A DNA stretch of 64,000 bases from CAIQIA01 sp945861105 (GCA_947488815.1 CANLCC010000005.1:1-64000), one strand, 5' to 3'. Counted from the stretch's first letter, positions 17,246 through 26,277 are shown. Notes: a model not told the origin generated them from the sequence alone. Program-made: numbers and translations.

Positions 17246-18475
17246 GTGAGCCCCCGCCTGCCGCTGCGGGACACCGTCGGTATGGCGGTCGAGTCGCTGC
17301 TCGCCAACCGGCTGCGCACGACCCTCACCATGCTCGGCATCATCATTGGGAATGCCTCGGTGATCACCCTGGTGGGCATCGGCAAGGGGGCCCAGAACCT
17401 CGCCGAGAACCAGCTGGGTTCCCTGGGGGCGAATGTGCTGTTTGTGGTCCCGGGCAACAACGACACCCGCCGCCGCGGCATCGACACGCCCAAGACCCTG
17501 GTGCTCGAGGATGCCCAGGCCATTGCGTCCCAGGTGCCCAGCGTGCGCCGGGTGGCACCACAGATCACCCTCAGTGAGACCGTGCGGGCCCGCAGCCTGA
17601 GTGCCACGGCCACCGTCAACGGCGTCACGGCCGATTTCCTTGCGGTCCGCCGGTTCGACATGGGCCAGGGACGGTTCTTCTCGGCAGAAGATCTGGAGGG
17701 GGCCCGCCATGTTGCGGTGCTGGGACCTGATCTGGCGCGCCGGTTGCTGCCGGGAGCGTCACCCCTGGGCCAGGAGGTGCGGATTCGCGACCAGACCTTC
17801 GACGTGGTCGGCATCATGGCCTCGAAGGGAGCGTTTCTCGGCCAGAACCAGGACGATGCCGTCTACATCCCCCTGACGACAATGGTGAGCCGCCTCAGCG
17901 GCCGTGATCCCACCTATGGGGTGTCGCTGTCATTCGTGAGCGTCGAGGCCCGGGATGCCGACACCCTCGGGGCGGCCAAGTTTCAGATCACCAATCTGCT
18001 GCGGCTGCGCCACAAGATTCTTCGTGAGGACGATTTTGCCGTTCGTTCCCAGAAGGATGCCCTGTCCATCGTTGGCACCATCACCGGCGGACTGACGCTG
18101 ATGCTGGCTGCCATCGGGGCTATTTCCCTGCTGGTGGGAGGCATCGGCATCATGAACATCATGCTGGTGTCGGTGAGCGAGCGCACCCAGGAAATCGGCC
18201 TGCGCAAGGCGATCGGTGCCCGCAGCGATGATGTGATGCTCCAGTTCCTCATCGAGGCGCTGATGGTCTCGAGCCTCGGGGGCCTGGTTGGCAGCCTCAT
18301 GGGCATGGGTGCCATCGCCGTGGTGGCCGGTTTCACCCCCCTGCCTGCGGCCATCGGGGCCGGCAGCGTCGTCACCACCCTGGTGCTGTCGGGGTCGATC
18401 GGCCTGTTCTTCGGGGTGGTGCCGGCCCGCAGGGCCGCCCAGCTCGATCCCATCGTCGCCCTCCGCCGCCTGTGA
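17246..18475 (+). CDS. ABC transporter permease, MacB/FtsX family
   Basis: This 409-residue inner-membrane protein has the MacB layout: an N-terminal helix in RTTLTMLGIIIGNASVI, a large periplasmic MacB_PCD domain (about residues 40-250), then three helices of the FtsX domain with GGIGIMNIMLVSVSERTQEIGLRKAIGA. MacB-type systems push out macrolides, lipoproteins or glycolipids with an ATPase and a membrane-fusion protein; neither is encoded nearby. The GTG at 17246 lies 6 bp after pyk. The Nudix gene overlaps its end by 4 bp. Confidence 0.88.
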   Translation: MSPRLPLRDTVGMAVESLLANRLRTTLTMLGIIIGNASVITLVGIGKGAQNLAENQLGSLGANVLFVVPGNNDTRRRGIDTPKTLVLEDAQAIASQVPSVRRVAPQITLSETVRARSLSATATVNGVTADFLAVRRFDMGQGRFFSAEDLEGARHVAVLGPDLARRLLPGASPLGQEVRIRDQTFDVVGIMASKGAFLGQNQDDAVYIPLTTMVSRLSGRDPTYGVSLSFVSVEARDADTLGAAKFQITNLLRLRHKILREDDFAVRSQKDALSIVGTITGGLTLMLAAIGAISLLVGGIGIMNIMLVSVSERTQEIGLRKAIGARSDDVMLQFLIEALMVSSLGGLVGSLMGMGAIAVVAGFTPLPAAIGAGSVVTTLVLSGSIGLFFGVVPARRAAQLDPIVALRRL

Positions 18476-18912
18476 GCTCTGCACCCTCTCCATCCCGGTT
18501 CGCCGTTGCCCTGGCGATGCTTGAATGCGACGGCCTCTGGCTGCTGCAGCTGCGGGACGACGTGGCCGGCATCGTGCACCCCGGCACATGGGGGCTGTTC
18601 GGCGGCCACCTGGATCCGGGCGAGAGCCCCGAGCAGGCCCTGCGCCGCGAGCTGATCGAAGAGATCGGCTGGACCGCCGGGCCCCTGGCGCCGTGGTTCG
18701 ACCACCACGACCCCCTGCGCAGTGCCCACTTCTTCCGAGGTCACCTTGATGTGACGACGGACGAGCTGCGGCTGATGGAGGGGCAGGACCTCACCCTGGC
18801 GTCCCTGGAGGAGCTGGCCAGCGGCCAGGTGCACAGCCCTCGGCTCGGCCACGCCCGTCCGCTGGCCCCCTCCCTGCAGCTGGCGGTTCAGCGCCTTCAG
18901 ATGGTGGATTGA
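18472..18912 (+). CDS. Nudix hydrolase
   Basis: This 146-residue protein has a complete Nudix box, GGHLDPGESPEQALRRELIE plus EIG, preceded by HPGTWGLF. The family hydrolyses nucleoside diphosphates linked to another group; the substrate cannot be told. The GTG start at 18472 overlaps the stop of the permease gene (GTGA), indicating coupled translation. A hairpin follows about 40 bp after the stop. Confidence 0.87.
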   Translation: MSSAPSPSRFAVALAMLECDGLWLLQLRDDVAGIVHPGTWGLFGGHLDPGESPEQALRRELIEEIGWTAGPLAPWFDHHDPLRSAHFFRGHLDVTTDELRLMEGQDLTLASLEELASGQVHSPRLGHARPLAPSLQLAVQRLQMVD

Positions 18913-18950
18913 TCCCCGCCGAACCGGAGACCTCGGCATCAGACCTCCCG

Positions 18951-18980
18951 AAGACCCTCCAGGGGGCCCCCAGGGTCTTT
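18951..18980 (+). terminator. Hairpin before ftsH, probable terminator
   Basis: The 8-bp arms AAGACCCT (18951-18958) and AGGGTCTT (18972-18979) surround a G/C-rich loop that can itself pair, and TTTA follows. It would end the pyk-permease-Nudix transcript 38 bp before the ftsH start. It could instead belong to the 5' leader of ftsH. Confidence 0.5.
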
Positions 18981-19017
18981 ACAATCGCGAAACATTTTCT
19001 TGCGGTAGGCAGAGCCC

Positions 19018-20937
19018 ATGAACCAACGCTGGCGCCTGGTCCTCCTCTGGGCTCTGCCGATCGTGATCGGGCTCTTCCTGCTGTGGCAGGTGGTGCTGCG
19101 GGGCGGACCTGGCCAGGTGGTCAACGCCCCCACCGTGGCGCCCCGCAACAGTGCCGTGGCCCGCATGACCTACGGCCGCTTCCTCGATTACGTCGACGCC
19201 GGTCGCGTGACCGCGGTCGACATTTTTGATGGTGGTCGCAGCGCCGTCGTCGAGGCGGTGGATCCCGACCTCGACAACCGGGTGCAGCGCCTGCGGGTCG
19301 ACATGCCGGGTGTGGCACCTGAACTGATCAGCCGTCTCAAGGAGCAGGGCATCAGCTTCGACATCCACCCCCCTCGCACCGCTCCGCCCGCCCTCGGTCT
19401 GCTGGGGAATCTGCTCTTCCCGCTGCTCCTCATCGGTTCGTTGGTGTTTCTGGCCCGTCGGTCCTCGTCGATGCCCGGCGGTCCTGGTCAGGCCATGCAA
19501 TTCGGCAAGAGCAAAGCCCGCTTTCTGATGGAAGCAGAAACGGGTGTCTGCTTTGCGGATGTTGCCGGTGTTGAAGAGGCCAAGGAAGATCTCCAGGAGG
19601 TGGTCACGTTCCTGAAACAGCCTGAGCGGTTCACCGCCGTCGGCGCCACCATCCCCCGGGGTGTGTTGCTCGTGGGTCCTCCCGGCACCGGTAAGACCCT
19701 GCTGGCCAAGGCTATCGCTGGAGAGGCCGGTGTCCCGTTCTTCTCGCTGTCGGGCTCCGAATTCGTTGAGATGTTCGTGGGTGTCGGTGCCAGCCGTGTC
19801 CGCGATCTGTTCAAGCGGGCCAAAGAGAATGCCCCTTGCCTCATCTTCATCGATGAGATTGATGCCGTCGGCCGCCAGCGGGGTGCCGGCATCGGTGGAG
19901 GGAACGATGAACGCGAACAGACCCTGAACCAGCTGCTCACCGAGATGGATGGGTTTGAGGGGAACAACGGCATCATCATCATTGCCGCCACGAACCGCCC
20001 CGACGTTCTCGACTCGGCGCTGATGCGGCCCGGCCGCTTTGATCGCCAGGTCACCGTCGATGCCCCTGACATCAAGGGTCGTCTGTCGATTCTTGAGGTC
20101 CATTCCCGCAACAAGACCCTGGCTGAAGGGGTCTCCCTGGAGGCCATTGCCCGCCGCACCCCCGGTTTCACCGGTGCCGACCTGGCCAACCTGCTCAACG
20201 AAGCGGCCATCCTCACGGCCCGTCGTCGCAAATCGGCCACGACCCTGGCTGAGATCGATGATGCCGTTGATCGAGTGATCGCCGGCATGGAGGGCACTCC
20301 TCTGACGGACGGGCGCAGCAAGCGCCTGATCGCCTACCACGAAGTGGGCCACGCCCTTGTGGGCACCCTCGTGCGGGACCACGACCCCGTCCAGAAGGTG
20401 ACCCTGATTCCCCGTGGTCAGGCCCAGGGCCTCACCTGGTTCGCCCCTGACGAGGAGCAGATGCTCGTGAGTCGTGCCCAGCTGCGGGCGCGGATCATGG
20501 GGGCCCTGGGGGGCAGGGCCGCTGAAGCCATCGTCTTCGGCCATGCCGAAGTGACCACCGGTGCCGCCGGTGACATCCAGCAGGTGGCCGGCCTTGCCCG
20601 GCAGATGGTCACCCGCTTCGGCATGAGCGAACTCGGACCGATCTCCCTCGAAGCCGGCAACCAGGAAGTCTTCCTGGGCAGGGATCTGATGACCCGTAGC
20701 GATGTTTCCGAGTCGATCTCCATCCGCATCGACGAGGCTGTGCGTCGGATCGTGGACCGGTGTTATTCCGATACGCTGCGCCTCCTCGAAGATCAGCGCC
20801 CCTGCATGGATCGTCTGGTGGAACTGTTGATCGAGCAGGAGAGCATCGATGGTGAGGCCTTCCGCTCAGTGGTGGCCGAATTCACTGAAGTTCCAGAAAA
20901 GGATCGTTTTCGCCCCCTGCTGCCCGCCAACGGCTGA
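19018..20937 (+). CDS. ftsH: ATP-dependent zinc metalloprotease FtsH
   Basis: This 639-residue membrane-anchored AAA+ protease degrades damaged membrane proteins; in cyanobacteria FtsH hexamers remove photodamaged D1 from PSII. An N-terminal helix and a second helix (LGLLGNLLFPLLLIGSLVFL) bracket a lumenal domain. The Walker A motif GPPGTGKT is near residue 220, Walker B IFIDEIDA follows, and the zinc site HEVGH starts near residue 441. Several FtsH paralogues normally exist per genome; sequence alone does not say which one this is. Confidence 0.97.
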   Translation: MNQRWRLVLLWALPIVIGLFLLWQVVLRGGPGQVVNAPTVAPRNSAVARMTYGRFLDYVDAGRVTAVDIFDGGRSAVVEAVDPDLDNRVQRLRVDMPGVAPELISRLKEQGISFDIHPPRTAPPALGLLGNLLFPLLLIGSLVFLARRSSSMPGGPGQAMQFGKSKARFLMEAETGVCFADVAGVEEAKEDLQEVVTFLKQPERFTAVGATIPRGVLLVGPPGTGKTLLAKAIAGEAGVPFFSLSGSEFVEMFVGVGASRVRDLFKRAKENAPCLIFIDEIDAVGRQRGAGIGGGNDEREQTLNQLLTEMDGFEGNNGIIIIAATNRPDVLDSALMRPGRFDRQVTVDAPDIKGRLSILEVHSRNKTLAEGVSLEAIARRTPGFTGADLANLLNEAAILTARRRKSATTLAEIDDAVDRVIAGMEGTPLTDGRSKRLIAYHEVGHALVGTLVRDHDPVQKVTLIPRGQAQGLTWFAPDEEQMLVSRAQLRARIMGALGGRAAEAIVFGHAEVTTGAAGDIQQVAGLARQMVTRFGMSELGPISLEAGNQEVFLGRDLMTRSDVSESISIRIDEAVRRIVDRCYSDTLRLLEDQRPCMDRLVELLIEQESIDGEAFRSVVAEFTEVPEKDRFRPLLPANG

Positions 20938-20981
20938 AATTTGACTAACCTGGGTCCGGCACACCATCGTTGGCCCCCTTC

Positions 20982-21254
20982 ATGCGTGAGCAGGCTTCGT
21001 CCTTTGAAGACGCGAAAGAGTGGGAACAGGGCACCCGTTCCCCTCTGGAGGCCCACTCCAGCTACCGGGGCGACGACTGGACCCCTGGTCGTCTGGTGTT
21101 TCACCAGAATCTTGAGCAATTTGCTGAGCGTGTCGGTCTGATCGTTGCCCTCCAGGGCAACGGCAAGATCACCCAGGAAGAAGCGTTCGACGAGATACGC
21201 CAGATCTGGAAGCAGCTTCAGACAAGCCGGGAGTCACTCCTGGAGAAGGAGTGA
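20982..21254 (+). CDS. Small conserved cyanobacterial protein (DUF7219-like)
   Basis: This 90-residue soluble protein contains LVFHQNLEQFAERVGLIVAL and KITQEEAFDEIRQIWKQL, a pattern I associate with a small cyanobacterial family annotated DUF7219; that name is from memory and moderately certain. No function is known. The ATG at 20982 is chosen over a TTG at 20970. It sits between ftsH and the convergent clpP, 5 bp from the clpP stop. Confidence 0.7.
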   Translation: MREQASSFEDAKEWEQGTRSPLEAHSSYRGDDWTPGRLVFHQNLEQFAERVGLIVALQGNGKITQEEAFDEIRQIWKQLQTSRESLLEKE

Positions 21255-21259
21255 TCGGC

Positions 21260-21853
21260 TTATTCGATCGCGTGAATCGGACGTTGGTCAATGACCTTGT
21301 CAATCAATCCGTAGGTCACCGCTTCGTGGGGTGACATGAAGAAGTCCCGGTCGGTGTCGGTCTCAACCCGTTCCAGGGGTTGACCTGAACGCTGGGCGAG
21401 TTCTTCATTCAGGCGTTTCTTGAGAAACAGAATTTCGTCGGCCTGGATGCGGATGTCGCTCGCCTGGCCCCTGGCACCGCCGAGGGGTTGGTGGATCATG
21501 ATCCGGGAGTGCTGCAGGCTGCTGCGTTTGCCCGGGGCACCTGCCGCGAGCAGAAAGGCTCCCATGCTGGCGGCAAGACCCACACAGACGGTCTGCACGT
21601 CGGGTTTGACGTGCTGCATGGTGTCAAAGATGCCGAGGCCGTCGTAGACCGATCCCCCGGGGGAGTTGATGTACAGAAAGATGTCCTTGTCGGGGTCTTC
21701 GGCTTCCAGAAAGAGCAGCTGGGCCACGATTCGATTGGCTGACTCCGCAGTCACGGGTTCACCGAGAAAGATGATCCGCTCCCGCAGCAGCCGTGAGTAG
21801 ATGTCGAAAGCCCTTTCGCCACGGCCCGATTCCTCGATGACGATGGGGATCAC
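21260..21853 (-). CDS. clpP: ATP-dependent Clp protease proteolytic subunit
   Basis: This 197-residue serine protease forms the barrel of the Clp protease. The catalytic triad is visible as Ser97 (GLAASMGAF), His121 (MIHQPLGG) and Asp170 (DRDFFMSP). The GTG at 21853 gives the usual opening MIPIVIEESGRGERAFDIYS; the open frame extends 22 codons further upstream without family similarity. Cyanobacteria carry several clpP paralogues plus clpR; this one keeps the full triad, so it is an active ClpP. Confidence 0.94.
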   Translation of the reverse strand: MIPIVIEESGRGERAFDIYSRLLRERIIFLGEPVTAESANRIVAQLLFLEAEDPDKDIFLYINSPGGSVYDGLGIFDTMQHVKPDVQTVCVGLAASMGAFLLAAGAPGKRSSLQHSRIMIHQPLGGARGQASDIRIQADEILFLKKRLNEELAQRSGQPLERVETDTDRDFFMSPHEAVTYGLIDKVIDQRPIHAIE

Positions 21854-21932
21854 AGGGTTCGACGTCGCTTCTTGGATCCTACAGACGAATCCAGGGCCCC
21901 CGAGCGCTAAGGTCGGCACCGGTCGAGGAGTG

Positions 21933-22688
21933 ATGGTGGGCGACGTTCAGACGGTGGCGGACAGCAAGCGCCGTTTCTATGCCGGCTACCGGCGGGTGAT
22001 CCCGGGGCTGTTCCGTCGGGTGGTCGACGAACTGCTGGTGGAGCTGCATCTGCTGCGCCGCCAGCAGGGGTTCCGGCCCGATGCCCTCTTTGCCACCGGC
22101 CTCGGCCAGGTCTTTGACAACTTCACCCGGGGGTTTGAGCCGGCTGACCAGCGGGAGGTGCTGCTGACGGCCCTGTGCAGCGCCACCGACCTGGATGCCG
22201 CTGTCCTGCGCCAGCAGGCGTCCCGTCTGCGGGAGACGATCGGCCAGGCCAGCGAGCAGCAGCTGAAGGACTGGCTGGAACAGCGTGGTGCCGGTGCCCC
22301 TGAACCCCTGCAGGCTGTGCTTCAGGACGCGGGTCGCCCTGATTTCCACTACTCGCGACTGCATGCGGTGGGCCTGATGGCCATGCTGCAGGACCTCACC
22401 GGCGGCGACGACCAGGACCCTGAGGCCCTGCGGTCCCGGGCCCGGGAGGTGGGCCTGCAGCTGGGACTGCAACAGGACAAGCTCGACAAGGACATGGGCC
22501 TGTACGTGAGCAACCTGGAGAAGATGGCCCAGGCCGTCGAACTCATGGAAGAGACCGTGGCGGCTGAACGTCGCAAACGTGAACGGCGCCTGGCCGGCAC
22601 CTCCGATTCAGGGTCCGATTCAGAGTCCGACGCCGATGCGACGGTTCAGGGGGAGCCCCCCGCCGGGGTGAGCCAGCCCCTGAACTGA
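21933..22688 (+). CDS. thf1: Thylakoid formation protein Thf1 / Psb29
   Basis: This 251-residue protein matches Psb29/THF1, which is needed for thylakoid biogenesis and for building or stabilising the FtsH complexes that repair PSII. Family features are VADSKRRFYAGYRRVIPGLFRRVVDELLVELHLL split over the N-terminus and the central TGLGQVFDNFTRGFEP. A C-terminal coiled-coil segment is followed by an acidic Ser/Asp-rich tail. ftsH lies 1 kb upstream, consistent with the functional link. Its end overlaps the convergent DUF3352 gene by 43 bp. Confidence 0.9.
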   Translation: MVGDVQTVADSKRRFYAGYRRVIPGLFRRVVDELLVELHLLRRQQGFRPDALFATGLGQVFDNFTRGFEPADQREVLLTALCSATDLDAAVLRQQASRLRETIGQASEQQLKDWLEQRGAGAPEPLQAVLQDAGRPDFHYSRLHAVGLMAMLQDLTGGDDQDPEALRSRAREVGLQLGLQQDKLDKDMGLYVSNLEKMAQAVELMEETVAAERRKRERRLAGTSDSGSDSESDADATVQGEPPAGVSQPLN

Positions 22689-23950
22689 GCAGCCGCCGCA
22701 CCGGCGGCCTCCGGTCTCCAGGACGCCTGGAGCAGGGGGGATTGCCGCACGCTGGTCGGCAGCCCATCGGGCAACAGTTGCAACGCGTCCAGGGCAAGGG
22801 GGGAGGCGACCAGTTCCATGCCAGTCGCCAGCGCCACGGGGCCGGCCGCCAGTGGGCTCGGATCGGGGGCACCCCCCACGCTGAACACCACCCCCCGCTC
22901 TTCCTGCAGCCAGCCGCCCCTCACCTGGCCTGTGGCATCCACCACCCGGCTGCGGTTCCCCTCCTGGAGCACCTGCAGGTCTTCGGGCAGGTCCCGGGCC
23001 AGGGCCGTCAGCAGCGGCGCCAGGCTGCGGGCCGGTGATGGGGCCCCGGTGGCCCTCGGCAGTGCCACCAGGAGCGTCACCCGGTAGGGGGCGTCGGCGC
23101 CGTTGGCGATCACGCTGAGGCGGAAGGGGGAGCCGAGCAGCTGGTTCTGCATCGCCGTCGACAGGCCGTAGTGCTGCCGCAATTCGCTGAGCAGAGGGCC
23201 TGGCCGCAACAGGCTGCCCAGCAGGGGGGCGAGGCTCGTGCCCTCCAGCGCCAGGGGCGTGGCGCGGGCCGCGGGCCACGCCGGGGTGGGGCTGGCCGGG
23301 GCTGCGGCTCCCAGCAGCGGTGGCTGGCTGGTCACCCGCCCTGACCAGCTCAGACGGGCGCTGCGCTGGCCGTCGCTGCCCAGCCTCAGACAACCCTCCT
23401 GCCACGGCTGCAGCAGAGAGACGAGGGGGCCCGCGAGGCTGGCCAGGGCATCGCTCGACCAGAACAGCGCCGGTGCCGGGCCATCCACCAGGGGGCAGCG
23501 GTTGCGGTGGCCTGCCGCCAGCGGGCGCCGCAGGTCAGCCTGCAGGGCCTGCAGCGACAGCGCATCGGCGGCCACGATGGTGTAAGCCCCCCACCGGAAG
23601 CTCTGGCGGACGGGGGTGCGGCTGGGCACGTCCCGCAGGATCAGGAACGGGGGTGTGCCTCCGTGGCTGCTCCAGGCCTGGGCCCAGGGGGATGGTGACT
23701 GCCGCTGCAGCCGTTCCGCCAGGGCCACAGGCAGCCGCTCCCGCCAGATCCGTGGCAGGGGCCCCTGGGGGCCTGGCGCGGGGAAGGTCTGCAGCAGCGC
23801 CAGCGACGGCAGCATCGGCTGCAGGCTGCCGGCCGGTTCGGCTGGCGTGGTCCTGACGAGCCAGGCGCCAACCACGAAAGGCAGTGCCGCAAACAGCACC
23901 GCAAACGGGCGACGTGACCACCCGGTGAGGCGATGGACCGCCGCAGTCAT
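22646..23950 (-). CDS. Membrane-anchored DUF3352-like protein
   Basis: This 434-residue protein has an N-terminal membrane anchor (PFAVLFAALPFVVGAWLV) and a long exported region with repeated hydrophobic blocks such as LPEDLQVLQEG and PLALDALQLLPDGLP. It resembles cyanobacterial DUF3352 proteins, which have no known function. The start at 23950 (MTAAVHRLTGWSRRP) gives a proper signal anchor. It follows petN and a 43-residue membrane protein on the same strand with gaps of 9-10 bp, so it may share their transcript. Confidence 0.7.
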   Translation of the reverse strand: MTAAVHRLTGWSRRPFAVLFAALPFVVGAWLVRTTPAEPAGSLQPMLPSLALLQTFPAPGPQGPLPRIWRERLPVALAERLQRQSPSPWAQAWSSHGGTPPFLILRDVPSRTPVRQSFRWGAYTIVAADALSLQALQADLRRPLAAGHRNRCPLVDGPAPALFWSSDALASLAGPLVSLLQPWQEGCLRLGSDGQRSARLSWSGRVTSQPPLLGAAAPASPTPAWPAARATPLALEGTSLAPLLGSLLRPGPLLSELRQHYGLSTAMQNQLLGSPFRLSVIANGADAPYRVTLLVALPRATGAPSPARSLAPLLTALARDLPEDLQVLQEGNRSRVVDATGQVRGGWLQEERGVVFSVGGAPDPSPLAAGPVALATGMELVASPLALDALQLLPDGLPTSVRQSPLLQASWRPEAAGAAAAQFRGWLTPAGGSP

Positions 23951-23960
23951 GGAGAGCAGG

Positions 23961-24092
23961 TCAGGAACGGTGGCGCCGGCGCCGGTCGCGCCAGTCGACG
24001 GCACTGAGGTAGATCATGCCGCCGCTGACGCCCACCAGCAGCAGGGCCGCCACAGCGGCCAGCACGGCATTGAGGCTGAACTCGCCCGGCAT
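23961..24092 (-). CDS. 43-residue single-span membrane protein
   Basis: This short gene begins with ATG at 24092, only 9 bp after petN. It encodes MPGEFSLNAVLAAVAALLLV followed by GVSGGMIYLSAVDWRDRRRRHRS: one predicted membrane helix and a strongly basic C-terminal tail that should face the cytosol. GC-rich third positions match the surrounding genes. I do not recognise it as a named photosynthetic subunit. Its place directly behind petN suggests a thylakoid role, which is inference. Confidence 0.65.
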   Translation of the reverse strand: MPGEFSLNAVLAAVAALLLVGVSGGMIYLSAVDWRDRRRRHRS

Positions 24093-24101
24093 GGCCGCGG
24101 C

Positions 24102-24203
24102 TCAGAAGTTGATGGAGCCGTCGCCGTTGCGTCCCCACACCACCATGGCGATCGAGAAGGTGAAGGTCGCCGCGAGGGCGGCCCAGCCGAGGGTGATCAG
24201 CAC
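24102..24203 (-). CDS. petN: Cytochrome b6-f complex subunit 8 (PetN)
   Basis: This 33-residue protein reads MLITLGWAALAATFTFSIAM then VVWGRNGDGSINF. The core LGW...FSIAMVVWGRNG is the PetN signature; the extended tail is typical of picocyanobacteria. PetN is one of the small single-helix subunits that hold the cytochrome b6f dimer together. The start is a GTG at 24203. It is divergent from clpS, with a 58-bp gap that must hold both promoters or leaders. Confidence 0.93.
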   Translation of the reverse strand: MLITLGWAALAATFTFSIAMVVWGRNGDGSINF

Positions 24204-24261
24204 GGCGGTTGAATGAATGGATCGCCCGACTGTACCGAAGGACCGCCAGCGACGGACCACA

Positions 24262-24582
24262 ATGGAGGCGAACAGCGGAGTGCCGGTGACCAGCAGCTCT
24301 CCCCAGGCCAGCCCCTCAGGGGCCACCGTGCTCGATCGGGCGCCCTACCCCAACTACCGGGTCGTGGTCCTCAATGACGATGTCAACACGTTTCAGCATG
24401 TCGTCGACTGTCTGGTGAAGTACATCCCGGCGATGACGCCAGACCGGGCCTGGTCCCTGGCCCAGCGCATCGATGGCGAGGGCAGCGCCGTGGTGTGGGT
24501 GGGCCCCCAGGAGCAGGCCGAGCTGTATCACATGCAGCTGGGGGCGGAAGGGTTGACCATGGCGCCCCTGCAACGGGACTGA
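24262..24582 (+). CDS. clpS: ATP-dependent Clp protease adaptor ClpS
   Basis: This 106-residue adaptor delivers N-degron substrates to ClpCP or ClpAP. The core is YRVVVLNDDVNTFQHVVDCL, then the AWSLAQRIDGEGSAVVWVG segment and EQAELYHMQLGAEGLTMA. The first 30 residues are a Ser/Pro-rich flexible tail. The ATG at 24262 is chosen; an earlier in-frame ATG at 24217 would reach into the petN leader. Confidence 0.93.
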   Translation: MEANSGVPVTSSSPQASPSGATVLDRAPYPNYRVVVLNDDVNTFQHVVDCLVKYIPAMTPDRAWSLAQRIDGEGSAVVWVGPQEQAELYHMQLGAEGLTMAPLQRD

Positions 24583-24590
24583 TCCCGCCG

Positions 24591-24863
24591 ATGGGCCGCC
24601 TGGTCGTCACCCACAGCACGTATCTGGAGGGGCTCATCCCTCTGCTCAGGCGGCTGGCGGCAGATCCCGCCATCGACACCGTTACGCCGGCGGTGATCGG
24701 TCGGGTGCGCGGCCGCAGCGAGGGGCTGCGGCTGCGGATTTCGGCGCCGATCCGGGGTGGCCACAAGCTGGTGGCCCGCCGGGGGGGCAGTGTTCAGGAG
24801 GTGTTCGTGGTCACGGAGCTCAGCCGTGAGGCACTCCAGGCCCGCCTCGACGGTCTCGCCTGA
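24591..24863 (+). CDS. DUF2103 protein
   Basis: This 90-residue protein starts MGRLVVTHSTYLEGLIPLLR and contains DTVTPAVIGRVRGRSEGLRL and GGHKLVARRGGSVQEVFVV. It matches DUF2103, a small family sometimes called predicted metal-binding, without known function. It starts 8 bp after clpS and is probably cotranscribed with it. The 255 bp that follow, up to purK, hold no gene I can support. Confidence 0.78.
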   Translation: MGRLVVTHSTYLEGLIPLLRRLAADPAIDTVTPAVIGRVRGRSEGLRLRISAPIRGGHKLVARRGGSVQEVFVVTELSREALQARLDGLA

Positions 24864-25118
24864 GGATCCCGTCGGTCGCCTGCGTCGATGGGACCAGGGA
24901 AAGGGAAATGGAAAGGGGTGGACCGCTGTGCCGTGCGCCCCGCAGTCTTCGACCTGGTGGAACCAGAAGGGAGGGAAAAGCGGGGTTTCGTTTCCGGCTT
25001 CAGGGCCGGCCTACGTCACCGTCGCGACACCCCTCCCATGTCGAAAAGGGAGTCAGATCAGAACACTGGGCAGGGCAGACACCAACACGGCAGTCCGAGG
25101 CCGAGTGTAGGGCCGAAG

Positions 25119-26264
25119 TCAGGGCAGGGGCCAGATGGCCCGGACCTCGGCCAGCCGCTCCATGGCCTCCCGTCGCCGCAGGATCGGGTCCTGGGCCCCG
25201 AGCAGCAGGGTGACGTGCCCCAGCTTGCGCCCCGGTCGCGAACCCCGTTTGCCATACCAGTGCAGGTGGGCATCGGGCAGCCGGGCCAACCGTGCCCGTT
25301 CACTGTCGTGGCCCTGGTCGGCGCTGTCGATCCCCACCAGGTTGACCATGAGGGCACCGGGCACCAGCAGCGTCGTGGGGCCGGCGGGGCGGCCCGCCAG
25401 CAGCAGCAGCTGCTGCTGGAACTGGCTGGTGCGGCAGGCCTCGATGCTGTAGTGCGCTGAATTGTGGGTGCGTGGGGCCACTTCGTTGACCTGCAGTCCC
25501 CGGGGGGAGAGGAAGAACTCGATCGCCAGCACCCCCACGTAATCGAGGGCCGTCACCAGGGAGGCCGCCACCGCCTGGGCCCGGGCCCTCACCGCCTGGG
25601 GCACATGGGCCGGTGCCAGCACCCAGTCGCAGATCTGCCGGTGCTGGTGGGTCTCGACCAGAGGGAAAAGGGTGACCGTGCCGTGGGCATCACGGGCCAC
25701 GGTGAGGGCCAGTTCCCGCTCGAAGGGAACCAGCTCCTCCAGGATCCAGTCGCGGGGATCGACCCGCATCAGCAGCGCCTCGAGGGAGGCCCGATGCTGC
25801 AGTCGCTCGGTGCCGCGGCCGTCGTAGCCGCCGCAGGTGGCCTTGGCCATGAGCGGCAGTTCCAGGGGGCCGGGGTCGCCGCCGTCACCCACCACCTCGG
25901 CCAGGTCCCGCCAGCGGGGACAGGGAAGCTGCAGCTCCTCCAGCAGTTGCCGTTGCCGACGTTTGTCCACCAACCGGGTCATCACGGCGGCGCCGGGCTG
26001 GAAGTGGACGCCCTGCTCCTCGAGCCGCCGCAGGCTGGCCAGATCGACCCATTCGTTCTCGAAGGCGATGCGATCGCAGCGCGCCGCCAGTCGGCCGAGG
26101 GCCTCGGGATCAGCGGGGGAGCCGATCACTGCACCACCGGCGGCGGCGACGGCGGGATCACCGGGGTCGGCGGCCAGCAGCTCCAGGCTCAGCCCGAGGC
26201 CGTGGGAAGCCTCCACCAGCATGGCCGCCAGCTGACCGCTCCCGACGATCCCGAGCCGCTCCAA
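25119..26264 (-). CDS. purK: 5-(carboxyamino)imidazole ribonucleotide synthase
   Basis: This 381-residue ATP-grasp enzyme carboxylates AIR to N5-CAIR in purine biosynthesis. The N-terminal MERLGIVGSGQLAAMLVEAS matches PurK, followed by FENEWVDL, MAKATCGGYDGRGTERL in the ATP-grasp domain, ILEELVPFERELALTVARD and the catalytic region EVAPRTHNSAHYSIEAC. Length is normal. The lone sugar permease gene ends 13 bp upstream of its start on the same strand. Confidence 0.95.
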   Translation of the reverse strand: MERLGIVGSGQLAAMLVEASHGLGLSLELLAADPGDPAVAAAGGAVIGSPADPEALGRLAARCDRIAFENEWVDLASLRRLEEQGVHFQPGAAVMTRLVDKRRQRQLLEELQLPCPRWRDLAEVVGDGGDPGPLELPLMAKATCGGYDGRGTERLQHRASLEALLMRVDPRDWILEELVPFERELALTVARDAHGTVTLFPLVETHQHRQICDWVLAPAHVPQAVRARAQAVAASLVTALDYVGVLAIEFFLSPRGLQVNEVAPRTHNSAHYSIEACRTSQFQQQLLLLAGRPAGPTTLLVPGALMVNLVGIDSADQGHDSERARLARLPDAHLHWYGKRGSRPGRKLGHVTLLLGAQDPILRRREAMERLAEVRAIWPLP

Positions 26265-26277
26265 ACCTGCGTTGCCG

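Noticed and set aside
24864..25118. Intergenic stretch between the DUF2103 gene and purK
   Set aside because: I looked for a small RNA, a tRNA and a small ORF. Short frames have poor composition and no recognisable start, and no RNA signature was found.
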